From the NCBI GenBank assembly GCA_004562395.1, contig SFQY01000013.1:1-42388 (forward strand): DNA of 42,388 nucleotides, in the 5' to 3' direction. The notes below the pieces were generated by a model. That model saw only the letters and a list, made by a program, of their open reading frames with translations, did not search any database and was not told where the DNA came from. The DNA is from a bacterium. Its GTDB lineage: Bacteria; Bacillota; Clostridia; Oscillospirales; Oscillospiraceae. The translations under genes were made by a program, and so were the position numbers. Positions 21,101-29,502 of the stretch are shown here, in pieces (the stretch's first letter is position 1; each line of letters starts with the position of its first letter).

Positions 21101-23073
21101 GCCGTTTCTCCTCCTGACAGGGTGACGATCATCACCGGATTCTGTCCCGCCATCAGATGATAGGCCCCGGCCTTCCGGTCCCGGGCCACACTGAGCCACA
21201 CCGCTTCGGCCTGGGGGAAGTCTTTCATGGCTTGGGTCAGTTCGGCGATGGATTCCAGGGTGACGGCGGTGGCGACGATACGGACCCTGGGGTTCTTTTC
21301 CAGAAGCAGCGAAAGGATCTGCCGCAGGTTCCCGCTGCTGCCGCCGATGAAGGCGTGGGTGGGGACGGGCAGCTCCCGGCAGGCCTCCGGAGCGGAGCCG
21401 GAGACGGGGATCAGGTTTTCCAGGGAGAACCGCCGCCGGTTTTCCTCCGTCAGTGCTAGGGCGTCCTCCCGGCGCTCAATGGCGTAGACCCGGCCCTCCG
21501 GGCACAGCAGCGCCATTTCCACGGACACGGAGCCGGTTCCGGCGCCAATGTCCCAGCAGACCGCCTGGGGCGTCAGCCGGAGCTTGGACAGGCAGACGGC
21601 TCGGACCTCGCTTTTGGTCATGGGAACGGGACTGGTTTCCCCGCCCCGGAGGAAGGCGTTGTCCGGCAGGCCCGGGGTCACCACCGCGTCGGGAGCGGGA
21701 TTCTCGATCAGCGCCGCGCAGAGGGAGCCAAAGCGTTTTTCGGCCAGCTCCCGGGCGGTGCCCTGGGTGATTTTCTCGTCGGGGTAGCTCAGCCGCTCCC
21801 CGGCGCTGACCCGGACGTGGCCCAGGCCTCTTTCCGTCAGGGCGCGGCAGAGGCTCCCCATGCCGTTTTCGCCCCCGGCCAGAACGAAGACCCGCCGGTG
21901 GCGGCGTACATCCGGGACAATATCGTGATCCCGGCCGTGGACGCTGACCACCGCCGCGTCCTCGTAGGAGGTTTTCAGTCTGGCGCAGAGGCAGGACAGA
22001 GAGCTGATGCCCGGCAGAACCTGCACCCGGCACCCTTCCAGCAGGGGAAGCAGCTTCTTTGCCCCGCTGAAAAAGCCCGGGTCTCCCGACAGCGCCACGG
22101 CGAACCGGGAAAACTCCGGATGGGCGGTAATATACTCCGCGATGGCCCCGGGAGCCACGGCTTCAAAGACCGCCTGTCCCGGCACCGCCGACGCTTCCAG
22201 CATCCGCTTTGCTCCGATGAGGCAGTCCGCCGACTCCAGGGCGTGCCGGGCCTGGGCGGTCATGGCGTCCTTATCTCCGGGGCCGATGCCCACCAGAAAG
22301 ACCTCCGGCCTGGGGGTCAGACCGAACCGTCTGCACAGCAGCTTCAGGGTTTCGGCGCAGCTTAGGCCCTCTCCCTGGGGCGGGCGGCCGATGACCACCA
22401 GCTCCGCGCCGGCCTCCCGGGCGGCGGCGGCCTTGGCCTCGAAGCCCCCCGGCTCCCCGCCGTCCTTGGTCACCAGAAAGGCAGCACCAATCTGCCGCAG
22501 CAGGGCGGTGTTCAGCTCCCGGGAGAAGGGACCCTGCATGGCCAGAATATGGGAGGCGGGCAGACCTGTCTCCCGGCAGGCGGTCAGGGAGGATTCCAGA
22601 GGCAGAACCCGGGCATAGACCCGTTGGGCGAAATCCTCCAGCTGAGAAAACCGGGCCAGCTCCTTGCTGCCGGTGGTCAGCAGGATATTTCCCCGGGTCT
22701 GCCCCAGAAAGGCCAGGGCTTCGGGAATGCCCGGCACGTAAACGGCCTCCGGACACACCTCCGAGTTCCCCCGCAGCAGCCGCAGGTAGGGGGTGCCGGT
22801 GTCCAGGCAGCTTCCGCGGATGTTCTCCGTCACGGCGGCGGCGTAGGGATGGGTGGCGTCCACCACCAGATCGAAGCCCTCCCGGGAAAACAGCGCCGCT
22901 ATCTGCTCCCGGGTCAGCCGTTCGGCGGAAACGGTGATATTCTCCGCCGGAGAAAGCAGGGCTTCCCCATACTCCGTGGCCACACAGGCGGTGACCGCCA
23001 GATCCTGCCCGGCGAGAAATTCCACCAGACGCCGTCCCTCGGTGGTTCCGGCGAAAACACACAGCTTACCCAT
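21097..23073 (-). CDS. cbiJET: Trifunctional cobalamin enzyme: CbiJ-CbiE-CbiT fusion
   Basis: A 658-residue fusion of three corrin-ring enzymes. Residues 1-250 are cobalt-precorrin-6A reductase CbiJ (FAGTTEGRRL at 7-16, DATHPYA at 72-78). Residues 257-465 are the C5 methyltransferase CbiE (LVGIGPGDKDAMT at 260-272, LSGDPGFFSG near 329). Residues 470-658 are the C15 methyltransferase/decarboxylase CbiT (WDIGAGTGSVSVEM near 507). CbiE-CbiT fusions (CobL type) are common; adding CbiJ puts three consecutive-stage activities on one chain. The start at 23073 overlaps cbiH by 8 bp and cbiB follows by ATGA overlap. No internal stop or frameshift was seen. Confidence 0.9.
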   Translation of the reverse strand: MGKLCVFAGTTEGRRLVEFLAGQDLAVTACVATEYGEALLSPAENITVSAERLTREQIAALFSREGFDLVVDATHPYAAAVTENIRGSCLDTGTPYLRLLRGNSEVCPEAVYVPGIPEALAFLGQTRGNILLTTGSKELARFSQLEDFAQRVYARVLPLESSLTACRETGLPASHILAMQGPFSRELNTALLRQIGAAFLVTKDGGEPGGFEAKAAAAREAGAELVVIGRPPQGEGLSCAETLKLLCRRFGLTPRPEVFLVGIGPGDKDAMTAQARHALESADCLIGAKRMLEASAVPGQAVFEAVAPGAIAEYITAHPEFSRFAVALSGDPGFFSGAKKLLPLLEGCRVQVLPGISSLSCLCARLKTSYEDAAVVSVHGRDHDIVPDVRRHRRVFVLAGGENGMGSLCRALTERGLGHVRVSAGERLSYPDEKITQGTARELAEKRFGSLCAALIENPAPDAVVTPGLPDNAFLRGGETSPVPMTKSEVRAVCLSKLRLTPQAVCWDIGAGTGSVSVEMALLCPEGRVYAIERREDALALTEENRRRFSLENLIPVSGSAPEACRELPVPTHAFIGGSSGNLRQILSLLLEKNPRVRIVATAVTLESIAELTQAMKDFPQAEAVWLSVARDRKAGAYHLMAGQNPVMIVTLSGGETA

Positions 23074-23797
23074 GGCGGTATCCTCTGGGGGTCACCAGCT
23101 CCCCGCCGATGACCTTTGTGGAGGCGTTGCCGATGAAAACGGTGCAGAACATATCCACTTGAGCCCGGCGAAGCTGTCCCAGTGTGAGGATCTCCCGGCT
23201 TTCCCCGGCCCGGCCGATGTTCCGGGCAATGCCGCAGGGGCGGTCCTCCGGGAGACGGCGCAGCAGAATCCCGCAGGCCCGGCTCAGATAGTCGGGGCGG
23301 CCCCGACTGGCGGGGTTGTACAGGGCGATGGACAGATCCGCATCCGCCGCCGCCTCCAGTCGCTTTTCGATGGTTTCCCAGCTGGTCAGCCGGTCACTGA
23401 GGCTGATCACCGCGAAATCGTGGGTCAGGGGAGCCCCCAGCAGAGCCGCGCCGCTGCAGGCTGCCGTGAGACCCGGGATCACCTCCACCTCCGGAGAGGG
23501 GTTCTCCCCCCGCAGCTCATAGACCAGGGCCGCCATGCCGTAGATGCCGCTGTCCCCGGAGCAGACCATGGCGACGTTTTTACCCTCCCGGGCCAGCTCC
23601 AGCGCCAGCTCACAGCGCCGGGCCTCCTGGGTCATGGGGGTGGTGAGAAATTCCTTGCCGGGATACCGGTCCCGGACCAGATCCACATATACGTGATAAC
23701 CGACGATCACATCACAATTGCGAAGGGCCCGGTCTGCCCGGAGAGTCATATTCTCCGGATCTCCGGGACCGATGCCCACTACCATTACCTTACCCAA
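23066..23797 (-). CDS. cbiH: Cobalt-precorrin-3B C17-methyltransferase
   Basis: A 243-residue SAM-dependent methyltransferase that methylates C17 with ring contraction. The family start VVGIGPGDPENMTLRA is at 6-21, then GYHVYVDL and the SAM loop VCSGDSGIYGMAAL, and RNIGRAGE near 196. I place the start at a TTG (23797): it has GGAGG six bases upstream, overlaps the cbiG stop in the same way as the next gene, and gives the usual MGKVMVVGIG N-terminus. The first ATG (23785) would cut four residues and has its SD too close. Confidence 0.9.
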   Translation of the reverse strand: MGKVMVVGIGPGDPENMTLRADRALRNCDVIVGYHVYVDLVRDRYPGKEFLTTPMTQEARRCELALELAREGKNVAMVCSGDSGIYGMAALVYELRGENPSPEVEVIPGLTAACSGAALLGAPLTHDFAVISLSDRLTSWETIEKRLEAAADADLSIALYNPASRGRPDYLSRACGILLRRLPEDRPCGIARNIGRAGESREILTLGQLRRAQVDMFCTVFIGNASTKVIGGELVTPRGYRHG

Positions 23798-24809
23798 AGC
23801 GTACCTCCATCGTTTCTGCCGCCACGGCGACGGTGACGCCGCTGAGGACGGTTTTTTTCACAATGAGCCGGGCCGCGCCCATCCGGGCTGCCCGCTCGCA
23901 AACGTTGTCCACCCCGGTCACCCTCTGCACGAACTCCGAGGGGGTAAAATCTCCCTCCAGAGCCCTCAGGGCCTGGGCCGGGTAGAAGGAAACCGGCCAG
24001 CGGTTTTCCCGGCAGTAATCCAACAGCCCCTGCTCCCGGGCCTTCAGATCAATGGACGCCACCTGCCGGACGGCCCGCCGGTCCAGATTCCCCGCTTCCA
24101 GAGCCGTCTCCACGGCAGCGGCAATGTCCGCTGCGGAAGCGCCCTTCCGGCATCCGATCCCCAGGTGCAGCACCGGAGGGATCAGCCGCAGGGTTTGCGC
24201 AAAGGGAGACTTTTTTTCACAGGTGATACAGATTCCCAGATTCCCGCCGCTGCCGGCGGTAATTCCCGGGGGAAGGGCCGTGACCACCGGAAAATCGCTG
24301 CAGAGGGGAACGTCTCCCTCCAGAACCGCGGCGGACACCTTCTTGGCCAGGGCCATATTTTCAATGACCAGTCCCTGCTCCGATGCCCAGGTGTCCACGG
24401 AAAACCGGCGGTTGATGTCCGTTGCGGTGGTGATCACCGCCGTAGCCCCCAGAAATGCCGCCAGGGTCCGGGCCAGGGCGTTGGCCCCGCCGATATGGCC
24501 GCTGAGCAGGGGGATCACGAAGGAGGCCAGCTCGTCCACGCACAGCACCGCCGGATCCCGGCGCTTGTCCCGGACGAAGGGGGCGACGCTCCGCAGGGCG
24601 ATGCCGCAGGCACCCACGAAGATCAGGGCGTCGGCCCGGGCGAACTGCTCCGCGTACAGGGGCTGCGTGGGCTTTTCCAGAGGGAGAAATCCCTCTCCGG
24701 CGAACCGCTCCACGGTGTAGGCGCTGATCTCAGCCTCCGGGAAGCATTCCATCACCCGGCGGGCGGTGCGGCAGCCCTGACGGCTGTAGGCGAACAGGGC
24801 CAGCTTCAT
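23790..24809 (-). CDS. cbiG: Cobalt-precorrin-5A hydrolase
   Basis: A 339-residue CbiG, which opens the delta-lactone of cobalt-precorrin-5A and releases acetaldehyde. This step marks the anaerobic, early-cobalt pathway. The N-terminal domain has ALIFVGACGIALRSVAPFV near 61-79 and the central SGHIGGANALAR near 103-114. The C-terminal domain has HLGIGCRKGAS near 214. The ATG overlaps the cbiF stop codon (ATGA). Confidence 0.92.
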   Translation of the reverse strand: MKLALFAYSRQGCRTARRVMECFPEAEISAYTVERFAGEGFLPLEKPTQPLYAEQFARADALIFVGACGIALRSVAPFVRDKRRDPAVLCVDELASFVIPLLSGHIGGANALARTLAAFLGATAVITTATDINRRFSVDTWASEQGLVIENMALAKKVSAAVLEGDVPLCSDFPVVTALPPGITAGSGGNLGICITCEKKSPFAQTLRLIPPVLHLGIGCRKGASAADIAAAVETALEAGNLDRRAVRQVASIDLKAREQGLLDYCRENRWPVSFYPAQALRALEGDFTPSEFVQRVTGVDNVCERAARMGAARLIVKKTVLSGVTVAVAAETMEVRFG

Positions 24810-25561
24810 TGGGTGGCCTCCCGGAACTCCGTGGTAAAGCCGGGATGGTACAGCAGCGACCGCTGATACTGCTGCCCCATGCAGTCGCCTACGACGATCA
24901 GGGCGGTCTTGGTCAGGCCGTTTTCCGTCACCGTCTTATGGAGCGTTCCCAGGGTGCAGCGGAAGATCCGCTCCTCCGGCCAGGTGGCTTTGTAGACCAC
25001 CGCCGCCGGAGTGGTTTCGGGATATCCGCCTGCCAGAAGCTCCCGCTGAAGCAGTTCAGTCAGACCCGTGCTGAGAAACAGCACCATGGTGGCCCGGTGG
25101 GCCGCCAGGGAACGGATGGACTCCCGCTCCGGCACCGGGGTCCGGCCCGGGGCCCGGGTGATGATCACCGTCTGGCTCACGTCGGGCAGGGTGTATTCGG
25201 TTTTCAGGGATGCCGCCGCGCCGCAGAAGGCACTGACCCCGGGACAGACGTCATAGTCGATCCCCAGGGCATCCAGCCGGTCGAACTGCTCCCGCACCGC
25301 GCCGTAGATGCTGGAATCCCCGGTGTGCAGGCGGACGGTGGTTTTCCCGGCGGCCTCGGCGGATCGGATCACGTCCATCACCTGTTCCAGAGTCATCCGG
25401 GCGCTGTCGTGAATTTCACAGCCGGGCTTGGTATAGTCAAGCAGGGCGGGGTTTACCAGGGAACCCGCGTAGATCACCACGTCCGCCTGGCTCAGGAGCT
25501 TTGCTCCCCGCACCGTAATCAGGTCTGGAGCGCCGCTTCCGGCGCCGACAAAGTGTACCAT
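24806..25561 (-). CDS. cbiF: Cobalt-precorrin-4 C11-methyltransferase
   Basis: A 251-residue SAM-dependent methyltransferase (CbiF/CobM). Typical segments are VHFVGAGSGAPDLITVRG at the start, DVVIYAGSLVNPALL near 29, the RLHTGDSSIYGAV loop near 79, and GVSAFCGAAASL. The start at 25561 is four bases after the cbiD stop codon; the ribosome site is a weak GAGGA at the end of cbiD. A frame extending 150 bases further upstream is overlap with cbiD and was not used. Confidence 0.92.
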   Translation of the reverse strand: MVHFVGAGSGAPDLITVRGAKLLSQADVVIYAGSLVNPALLDYTKPGCEIHDSARMTLEQVMDVIRSAEAAGKTTVRLHTGDSSIYGAVREQFDRLDALGIDYDVCPGVSAFCGAAASLKTEYTLPDVSQTVIITRAPGRTPVPERESIRSLAAHRATMVLFLSTGLTELLQRELLAGGYPETTPAAVVYKATWPEERIFRCTLGTLHKTVTENGLTKTALIVVGDCMGQQYQRSLLYHPGFTTEFREATQ

Positions 25562-25565
25562 AGGC

Positions 25566-26702
25566 TCATTCCTCCAAAATATGATCCAGAAGTGTCCGGG
25601 CCTGTGCCGTTTGGCAGAGGAACCCGTATTCCTTGGAAAACAGAATCGCGCCGGTCCGGATGGCGCCGCCGGTCCGGTGGTCCAGCTGGTCGCCGATGCG
25701 TCCGGCCAGACGCTCAAGCACCGGGCCGCACAGGCCCGCTTCCTTCAGGATCCGCACCGCCTCGTCGCAGGCGGCGCAGTCCAGAATAGCCCGGATGCCC
25801 TCCGGGGCCAGTCCCGCCGCTCCGGCCAGGGCCGCAAGGATCTCCATGCGGCAGTCGCCGTACCGGGAGTGGGTGTTCATCATGCCTCCGGCCAGCTTCA
25901 CCAGCTTGCCGATGTGGCCCACCAGCAGCGCTCCCCGGAAGCCCAGCTCCACGCAGCTGTCCAGAGCGTCGCCGATAAAATTGGAGGTCAGCACGGCGGT
26001 TTTGGGGTCAATTCCCAGGGCGTGGCCGATGTAGTCGGAGCCGTAATTTCCCGGGGTCAGCAGCACGTATTGGGTGCCGGTCTCCCGCTTCTGCCGCAGC
26101 TCCACCCGAATGGTGTCCACCAACGCCCGCTCGCTCATGGGCTCCACGATGCCGGTGGTCCCCAGAATGGAGATGCCGCCCACAATGCCCAGCCGGGGAT
26201 TGAAGGTCTTTTCGGCCAGCCGTTGGCCCTCCGGCGCGGAGATCACCACAGAAAGCCCGCCCCGGTAATCGGTGAGCCGGACAATTTCCTCCACGTTCTC
26301 CCGGATCATCCGCCGGGGAACGGAATTGATGGCCGCTTCTCCCGGAGGCTGGTCCAGCCCGGGTTTGGTGACCCGGCCGATGCCCTCGCCTCCGTCAATG
26401 TGGATCCCCGGTGCGTCCCGGAAGGATACCCGGGCAAAGATCAGAGTCCCGCTGGTCACGTCCGGGTCGTCGCCGCCATCCTTCCGGATGGCGCAGCGGA
26501 CCGCCTCCGGTTCCCGGCAGGGCTCCCGGATCTCCAGCTCCAGGGAGATCCCCTTTGGTGTGGCAATGGTGACGGTTTTCAGGTCCCGGCCCGTCAGCAG
26601 CATCCAGGCCGCGGCCTTTGCCGCCGCGGCGGCGCAGGTACCGGTGGTGTAGCCCAGCCGGAGCCGCTTGCCGTCCTTTTCTATGTAGGCAGGTTCATTC
26701 AT
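25566..26702 (-). CDS. cbiD: Cobalt-precorrin-5B C1-methyltransferase
   Basis: A 378-residue CbiD, methylating C1 in the anaerobic pathway. The hallmark LRLGYTTGTCAAAAAKAAA is near 14-32. Also present are PKGISLEL, GEGIGRVTKPGL and GGISILGTTGIVEPMSE, and SNFIGDALD near 250. The ATG at 26702 overlaps the end of cobB by 8 bp, with GGAGG 12 bases upstream inside cobB. Confidence 0.93.
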   Translation of the reverse strand: MNEPAYIEKDGKRLRLGYTTGTCAAAAAKAAAWMLLTGRDLKTVTIATPKGISLELEIREPCREPEAVRCAIRKDGGDDPDVTSGTLIFARVSFRDAPGIHIDGGEGIGRVTKPGLDQPPGEAAINSVPRRMIRENVEEIVRLTDYRGGLSVVISAPEGQRLAEKTFNPRLGIVGGISILGTTGIVEPMSERALVDTIRVELRQKRETGTQYVLLTPGNYGSDYIGHALGIDPKTAVLTSNFIGDALDSCVELGFRGALLVGHIGKLVKLAGGMMNTHSRYGDCRMEILAALAGAAGLAPEGIRAILDCAACDEAVRILKEAGLCGPVLERLAGRIGDQLDHRTGGAIRTGAILFSKEYGFLCQTAQARTLLDHILEE

Positions 26703-28050
26703 GGGCGTGTTTTTCCTCCAGGCAGGCTTCGTAAAACCGGACCGCCAGAGAGGGGTCCGAGGCGAAATGAAAGTGGGGAAAGCCGGCGTAGAGCCGCCGG
26801 GTGGCCACGGCGCAGTCCCAGCGTTTTCCGGAAGGCTTTTCCGCCGTGAAGGCTTCACCGGGGCAGGTGCAGTCCCAGTGGTGGAACTCGTGGGCCGGGA
26901 TCTGCTGCCCGGCAGGGCAGAGCAGGTTGTCCTGCTTGGCCCGGAGACGGACGTAGCCGAACCGGGTCAGCTTCCCGGTGTCAAAGCAGCGCCCCGGCAG
27001 AAAGCCCACCGCCGGGCATTCCCCAATGGCCTGGGTCAGGTACATAAAGCCGCCGCACTCGGCGATGCAGGGAACCTCCCGCTCCAGGGCTTGCTTCAGG
27101 GAGGCCTCCATGGAGGTGTTTTCTCCAAGCTGCCGGGCGTATAGCTCCGGATATCCCCCACCCAGATAGATTCCCTGGATGTCAGGGGGCAGGGCTTCAT
27201 CCGTCAGGGGACTGAAGGGCACCAGCTGGGCGCCCAGCTGCCGCAGAATGTCCAGACTGTCTTCATAGTAAAAGCAGAAGGCTTTGTCCCGGGCCACGGC
27301 GATCCAGACAGGCTCGGAAAACCGGGGCAGGGGAGCGTCGCAGCACCGGACCGGCGGGGCCTCCCGGGCCAGCTCCGTCAGACCGTCCAGGTCGATGGAG
27401 CGCTCCGCCTGGGCGGCCAGCAACGCCAGCTTTTCCCGCAGGTCCGTTACCTCTGCCGCCGTTACCAGTCCCAGGTGGCGGCTTTCCAGGGCGCATTCCG
27501 GCATCCGGGGCAGATACCCCAGGGGCCGAAGGCCGAACCGCTCCCGGATGGCCTTCGCCAGTGCCGGATAGGTCCCGGCGGCGCACTGGTTCAGGATCAC
27601 GCCCCGGATGGGATTGTCCGGAAACAGGGTCAGGAAACCCTGAATGACCGCCAGGATGGACACCGACGCGCCTCTGGCGCCAACCACCAGCACCGTCGGG
27701 CTGCCCGTGATCCGGGCCACATCCCAGGTGCTTCCCCGGGGAGAGTCCGGACTCAGACCGTCGTAAAAGCCCATGACGCCCTCGATCACGCTGATATCCC
27801 GGTTTTTTCCGTTTTTTGCCAGCAGGCGGCGCAGTGTCTCCCCGTCGAAGAAAAAGGGATCCAGATTCCGGCTTTCCGCCCCGATGATCCGGCTGTGGAA
27901 CATGGGGTCGATGTAGTCCGGCCCGCATTTGAAGGCCCCCACCCGGTTTCCCCGGTTTACCAGAGCCTGCAGCAGGGCGCAGGTGACGGTGGTCTTGCCG
28001 CAGCCGCTGCCGGTACCGGCGATGACCACTCTGGGAATGGTGTATTCCAT
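26695..28050 (-). CDS. cobB: Cobyrinate a,c-diamide synthase
   Basis: A 451-residue glutamine-dependent amidotransferase (CobB/CbiA) that amidates carboxylates a and c of cobyrinate. The P-loop GTGSGCGKT is at 12-20, CGPDYIDPMFHS near 42-53, the glutaminase Cys in AECGGFMYL at about 332, and a late FHHWDC segment. The ATG at 28050 has GGGAGG seven bases upstream; a TTG five codons earlier overlaps that site. It is the first gene of the cobalamin operon, behind the riboswitch and attenuator. Confidence 0.93.
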   Translation of the reverse strand: MEYTIPRVVIAGTGSGCGKTTVTCALLQALVNRGNRVGAFKCGPDYIDPMFHSRIIGAESRNLDPFFFDGETLRRLLAKNGKNRDISVIEGVMGFYDGLSPDSPRGSTWDVARITGSPTVLVVGARGASVSILAVIQGFLTLFPDNPIRGVILNQCAAGTYPALAKAIRERFGLRPLGYLPRMPECALESRHLGLVTAAEVTDLREKLALLAAQAERSIDLDGLTELAREAPPVRCCDAPLPRFSEPVWIAVARDKAFCFYYEDSLDILRQLGAQLVPFSPLTDEALPPDIQGIYLGGGYPELYARQLGENTSMEASLKQALEREVPCIAECGGFMYLTQAIGECPAVGFLPGRCFDTGKLTRFGYVRLRAKQDNLLCPAGQQIPAHEFHHWDCTCPGEAFTAEKPSGKRWDCAVATRRLYAGFPHFHFASDPSLAVRFYEACLEEKHAHE

Positions 28051-28068
28051 GGATATTCCTCCCAAGCT

Positions 28069-28101
28069 CCCCGCCTCCGGAGAAAAGCATCGGAGGCGGG
28101 G
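28069..28101 (-). other. Stem next to the cobB ribosome site
   Basis: A perfect 10-bp stem CCCCGCCTCC/GGAGGCGGGG with a 13-base loop lies between the attenuator and the cobB ribosome site GGGAGG. It has no T tract. The 3' arm carries GGAGG, so it might offer or hide ribosome-binding sequence. Confidence 0.5.
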
Positions 28102-28104
28102 ATG

Positions 28105-28143
28105 AAAAAAGAAAAGCCGCGGCAGCCAAAAGACTGCCGCAGC
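28105..28143 (-). terminator. Attenuator terminator of the cobalamin operon
   Basis: The stem GCTGCGGCAG/CTGCCGCGGC (one G-T pair) is followed by TTTTCTTTTTT on the minus strand. It lies between the B12 riboswitch and cobB. This is the expected expression platform for transcriptional control. Confidence 0.8.
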
Positions 28144-28209
28144 CGGTTTTCTGCAGAACTACAGTGCCCGCCGCTTCTGATCCGGAAGAGCGCGGGACGA
28201 AACGTTTTT

Positions 28210-28238
28210 CCGATCCCCCGGAATGACTGGGGGATCGG
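28210..28238 (-). other. Stem directly after the B12 riboswitch
   Basis: A perfect 10-bp stem CCGATCCCCC/GGGGGATCGG with a 9-base loop follows the riboswitch core and is followed by A residues, not T. It may be part of the switching fold between aptamer and attenuator. Confidence 0.5.
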
Positions 28239-28239
28239 T

Positions 28240-28420
28240 TTCAGCAGGTCTCCTGACTTGCGCCTCACCGGCACGTACACGGCCTTCTCGGAATGCTCCA
28301 ATGGCCGGCTTTCGCCTTGTGTACGGCCTCCGCGCATACAGTGGCGGTACCGTTCCGGATTCTGACCGGATTTCCTATTCTCCGCCGGATCCCTTTCGGA
28401 GCCGGCGGCACTGAAAACGT
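28240..28420 (-). promoter_or_regulatory. Cobalamin riboswitch
   Basis: The leader carries the conserved AAGTCAGGAGACCTGC near 28244-28259 and the GCCACTGT element near 28337-28344. The aptamer's G/C-rich arms (GCCGCCGGCTCCG and GGATCCGGCGG) come before them, in the usual cobalamin-aptamer order. It stands upstream of cobB, so cobalamin should switch the operon off through the attenuator at 28105-28143. Boundaries are approximate. Confidence 0.9.
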
Positions 28421-28468
28421 ATATGAACTTATTTTTGCGGCGGGGGAACAAGGTCCCGGGCCGGAATC

Positions 28469-28497
28469 ATCATACGATTCCCACGGCCAGTTGTCAA
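28469..28497 (-). promoter_or_regulatory. Promoter of the cobalamin operon
   Basis: TTGACA (28492-28497) and TATGAT (28469-28474) with a 17-bp spacer. The -35 box contains the TGA stop codon of the upstream FliB-like gene. Confidence 0.75.
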
Positions 28498-29495
28498 CTC
28501 CCGACAAGGAGCATTCCCAGCAGCTTCGCGTCCGTAAAGGCGGGGTGGGAATAGGCGGCGTCCAGAATGGCGTCTACGTTGTCCGCGTCGTTCTCGATCT
28601 CCTTGGAGAAAAGCTGGGCGGTCCGAAGGAAATCGCCCCCGAGGCTTTTGACCAGAAGGCAGGCGATCACCGCCAGCTTCACCCGGCTGTACAGGTCATA
28701 GTCGGATACCGCCTGCAGGGTGTAGCGCCGCAGCAGATACCGGGCCAGCGCCGGGGTGCGCGCATCCCAGGGGCCGGGAGCGGGGCAGCGGAGCATGGCC
28801 TCCCACTGGGGAGTGAGAATTTCCAGAGACAGGAAGAAATCCAGCATTTCTTCCCCGTCTCCGGGGACTGCCAGCTCCCGGGCCGTTTCCAGAGCATCCT
28901 CAGCAGAGAAGGGCTCCGCCTCGGTCCCGTCCAGCTCCGACTGGGCCTGACAGCCCCGGAGCAGAACCAGCGCCAGGGCCTGGCCCACCGGCACAGCCGT
29001 GTCGGACAGCAGCGCCAGCATGGCTTCCCGGGCGGATTTCAGAACCGTCATGGCCTGACGGTCGTATTCCGGCTCCGTGCCTCCCGGGATTTCCTCCGTG
29101 ACCAGCCCACCGGGGCCGGCGCCGAGAATCCACTTCGCCGCCTCCGGGCAGCTCAGCTCCAGATCCCGCTCCAGGAAATCGCCGTAGTCATGGGAAAGCC
29201 GGGGAAATTCCCGGCAGGTGGCGCAGAGGGCTTCCTCCCCCAGCTCCGCCTGAATGCGGCACAGACCGTCGGCGCGCCACATGGGGCAGCGGCCGCTGGT
29301 AATTTCCATCACCGTTTCGCCGTCCCGGGTGTGAAGGACCTCCCGGAGCCGGTGGCCCAGAGATCCCGGAAGGGACCGGTAATACCGGGCGGAGGCTTCG
29401 TCCACCTGTACCTCCCACTCCTTGCAGCAGCTGTCGGGACAGGCGCCGGCGGCGCAGCGGAAACGGTCAAAATATTCGGGCTTCGTTACCAGCAT
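28494..29495 (-). CDS. FliB-like flagellin lysine-N-methylase family protein
   Basis: A 333-residue protein resembling FliB, the family that methylates flagellin lysines in enteric bacteria. A Cys-rich N-terminal half (Cys14, 19, 23, 24, 70, 79, 91, 94 and 116; CPDSCC, CATCREFPR) looks like a metal or Fe-S site of the CxxCxxCC type. No flagellar gene is in the window and homologues occur widely in non-motile Clostridia, so the substrate here may be something else. The ATG at 29495 is only 7 bp after the stop codon of the coiled-coil gene and has no visible ribosome site, so translation is probably coupled to it. Confidence 0.75.
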   Translation of the reverse strand: MLVTKPEYFDRFRCAAGACPDSCCKEWEVQVDEASARYYRSLPGSLGHRLREVLHTRDGETVMEITSGRCPMWRADGLCRIQAELGEEALCATCREFPRLSHDYGDFLERDLELSCPEAAKWILGAGPGGLVTEEIPGGTEPEYDRQAMTVLKSAREAMLALLSDTAVPVGQALALVLLRGCQAQSELDGTEAEPFSAEDALETARELAVPGDGEEMLDFFLSLEILTPQWEAMLRCPAPGPWDARTPALARYLLRRYTLQAVSDYDLYSRVKLAVIACLLVKSLGGDFLRTAQLFSKEIENDADNVDAILDAAYSHPAFTDAKLLGMLLVGS

Positions 29496-29502
29496 GGAGA
29501 GG

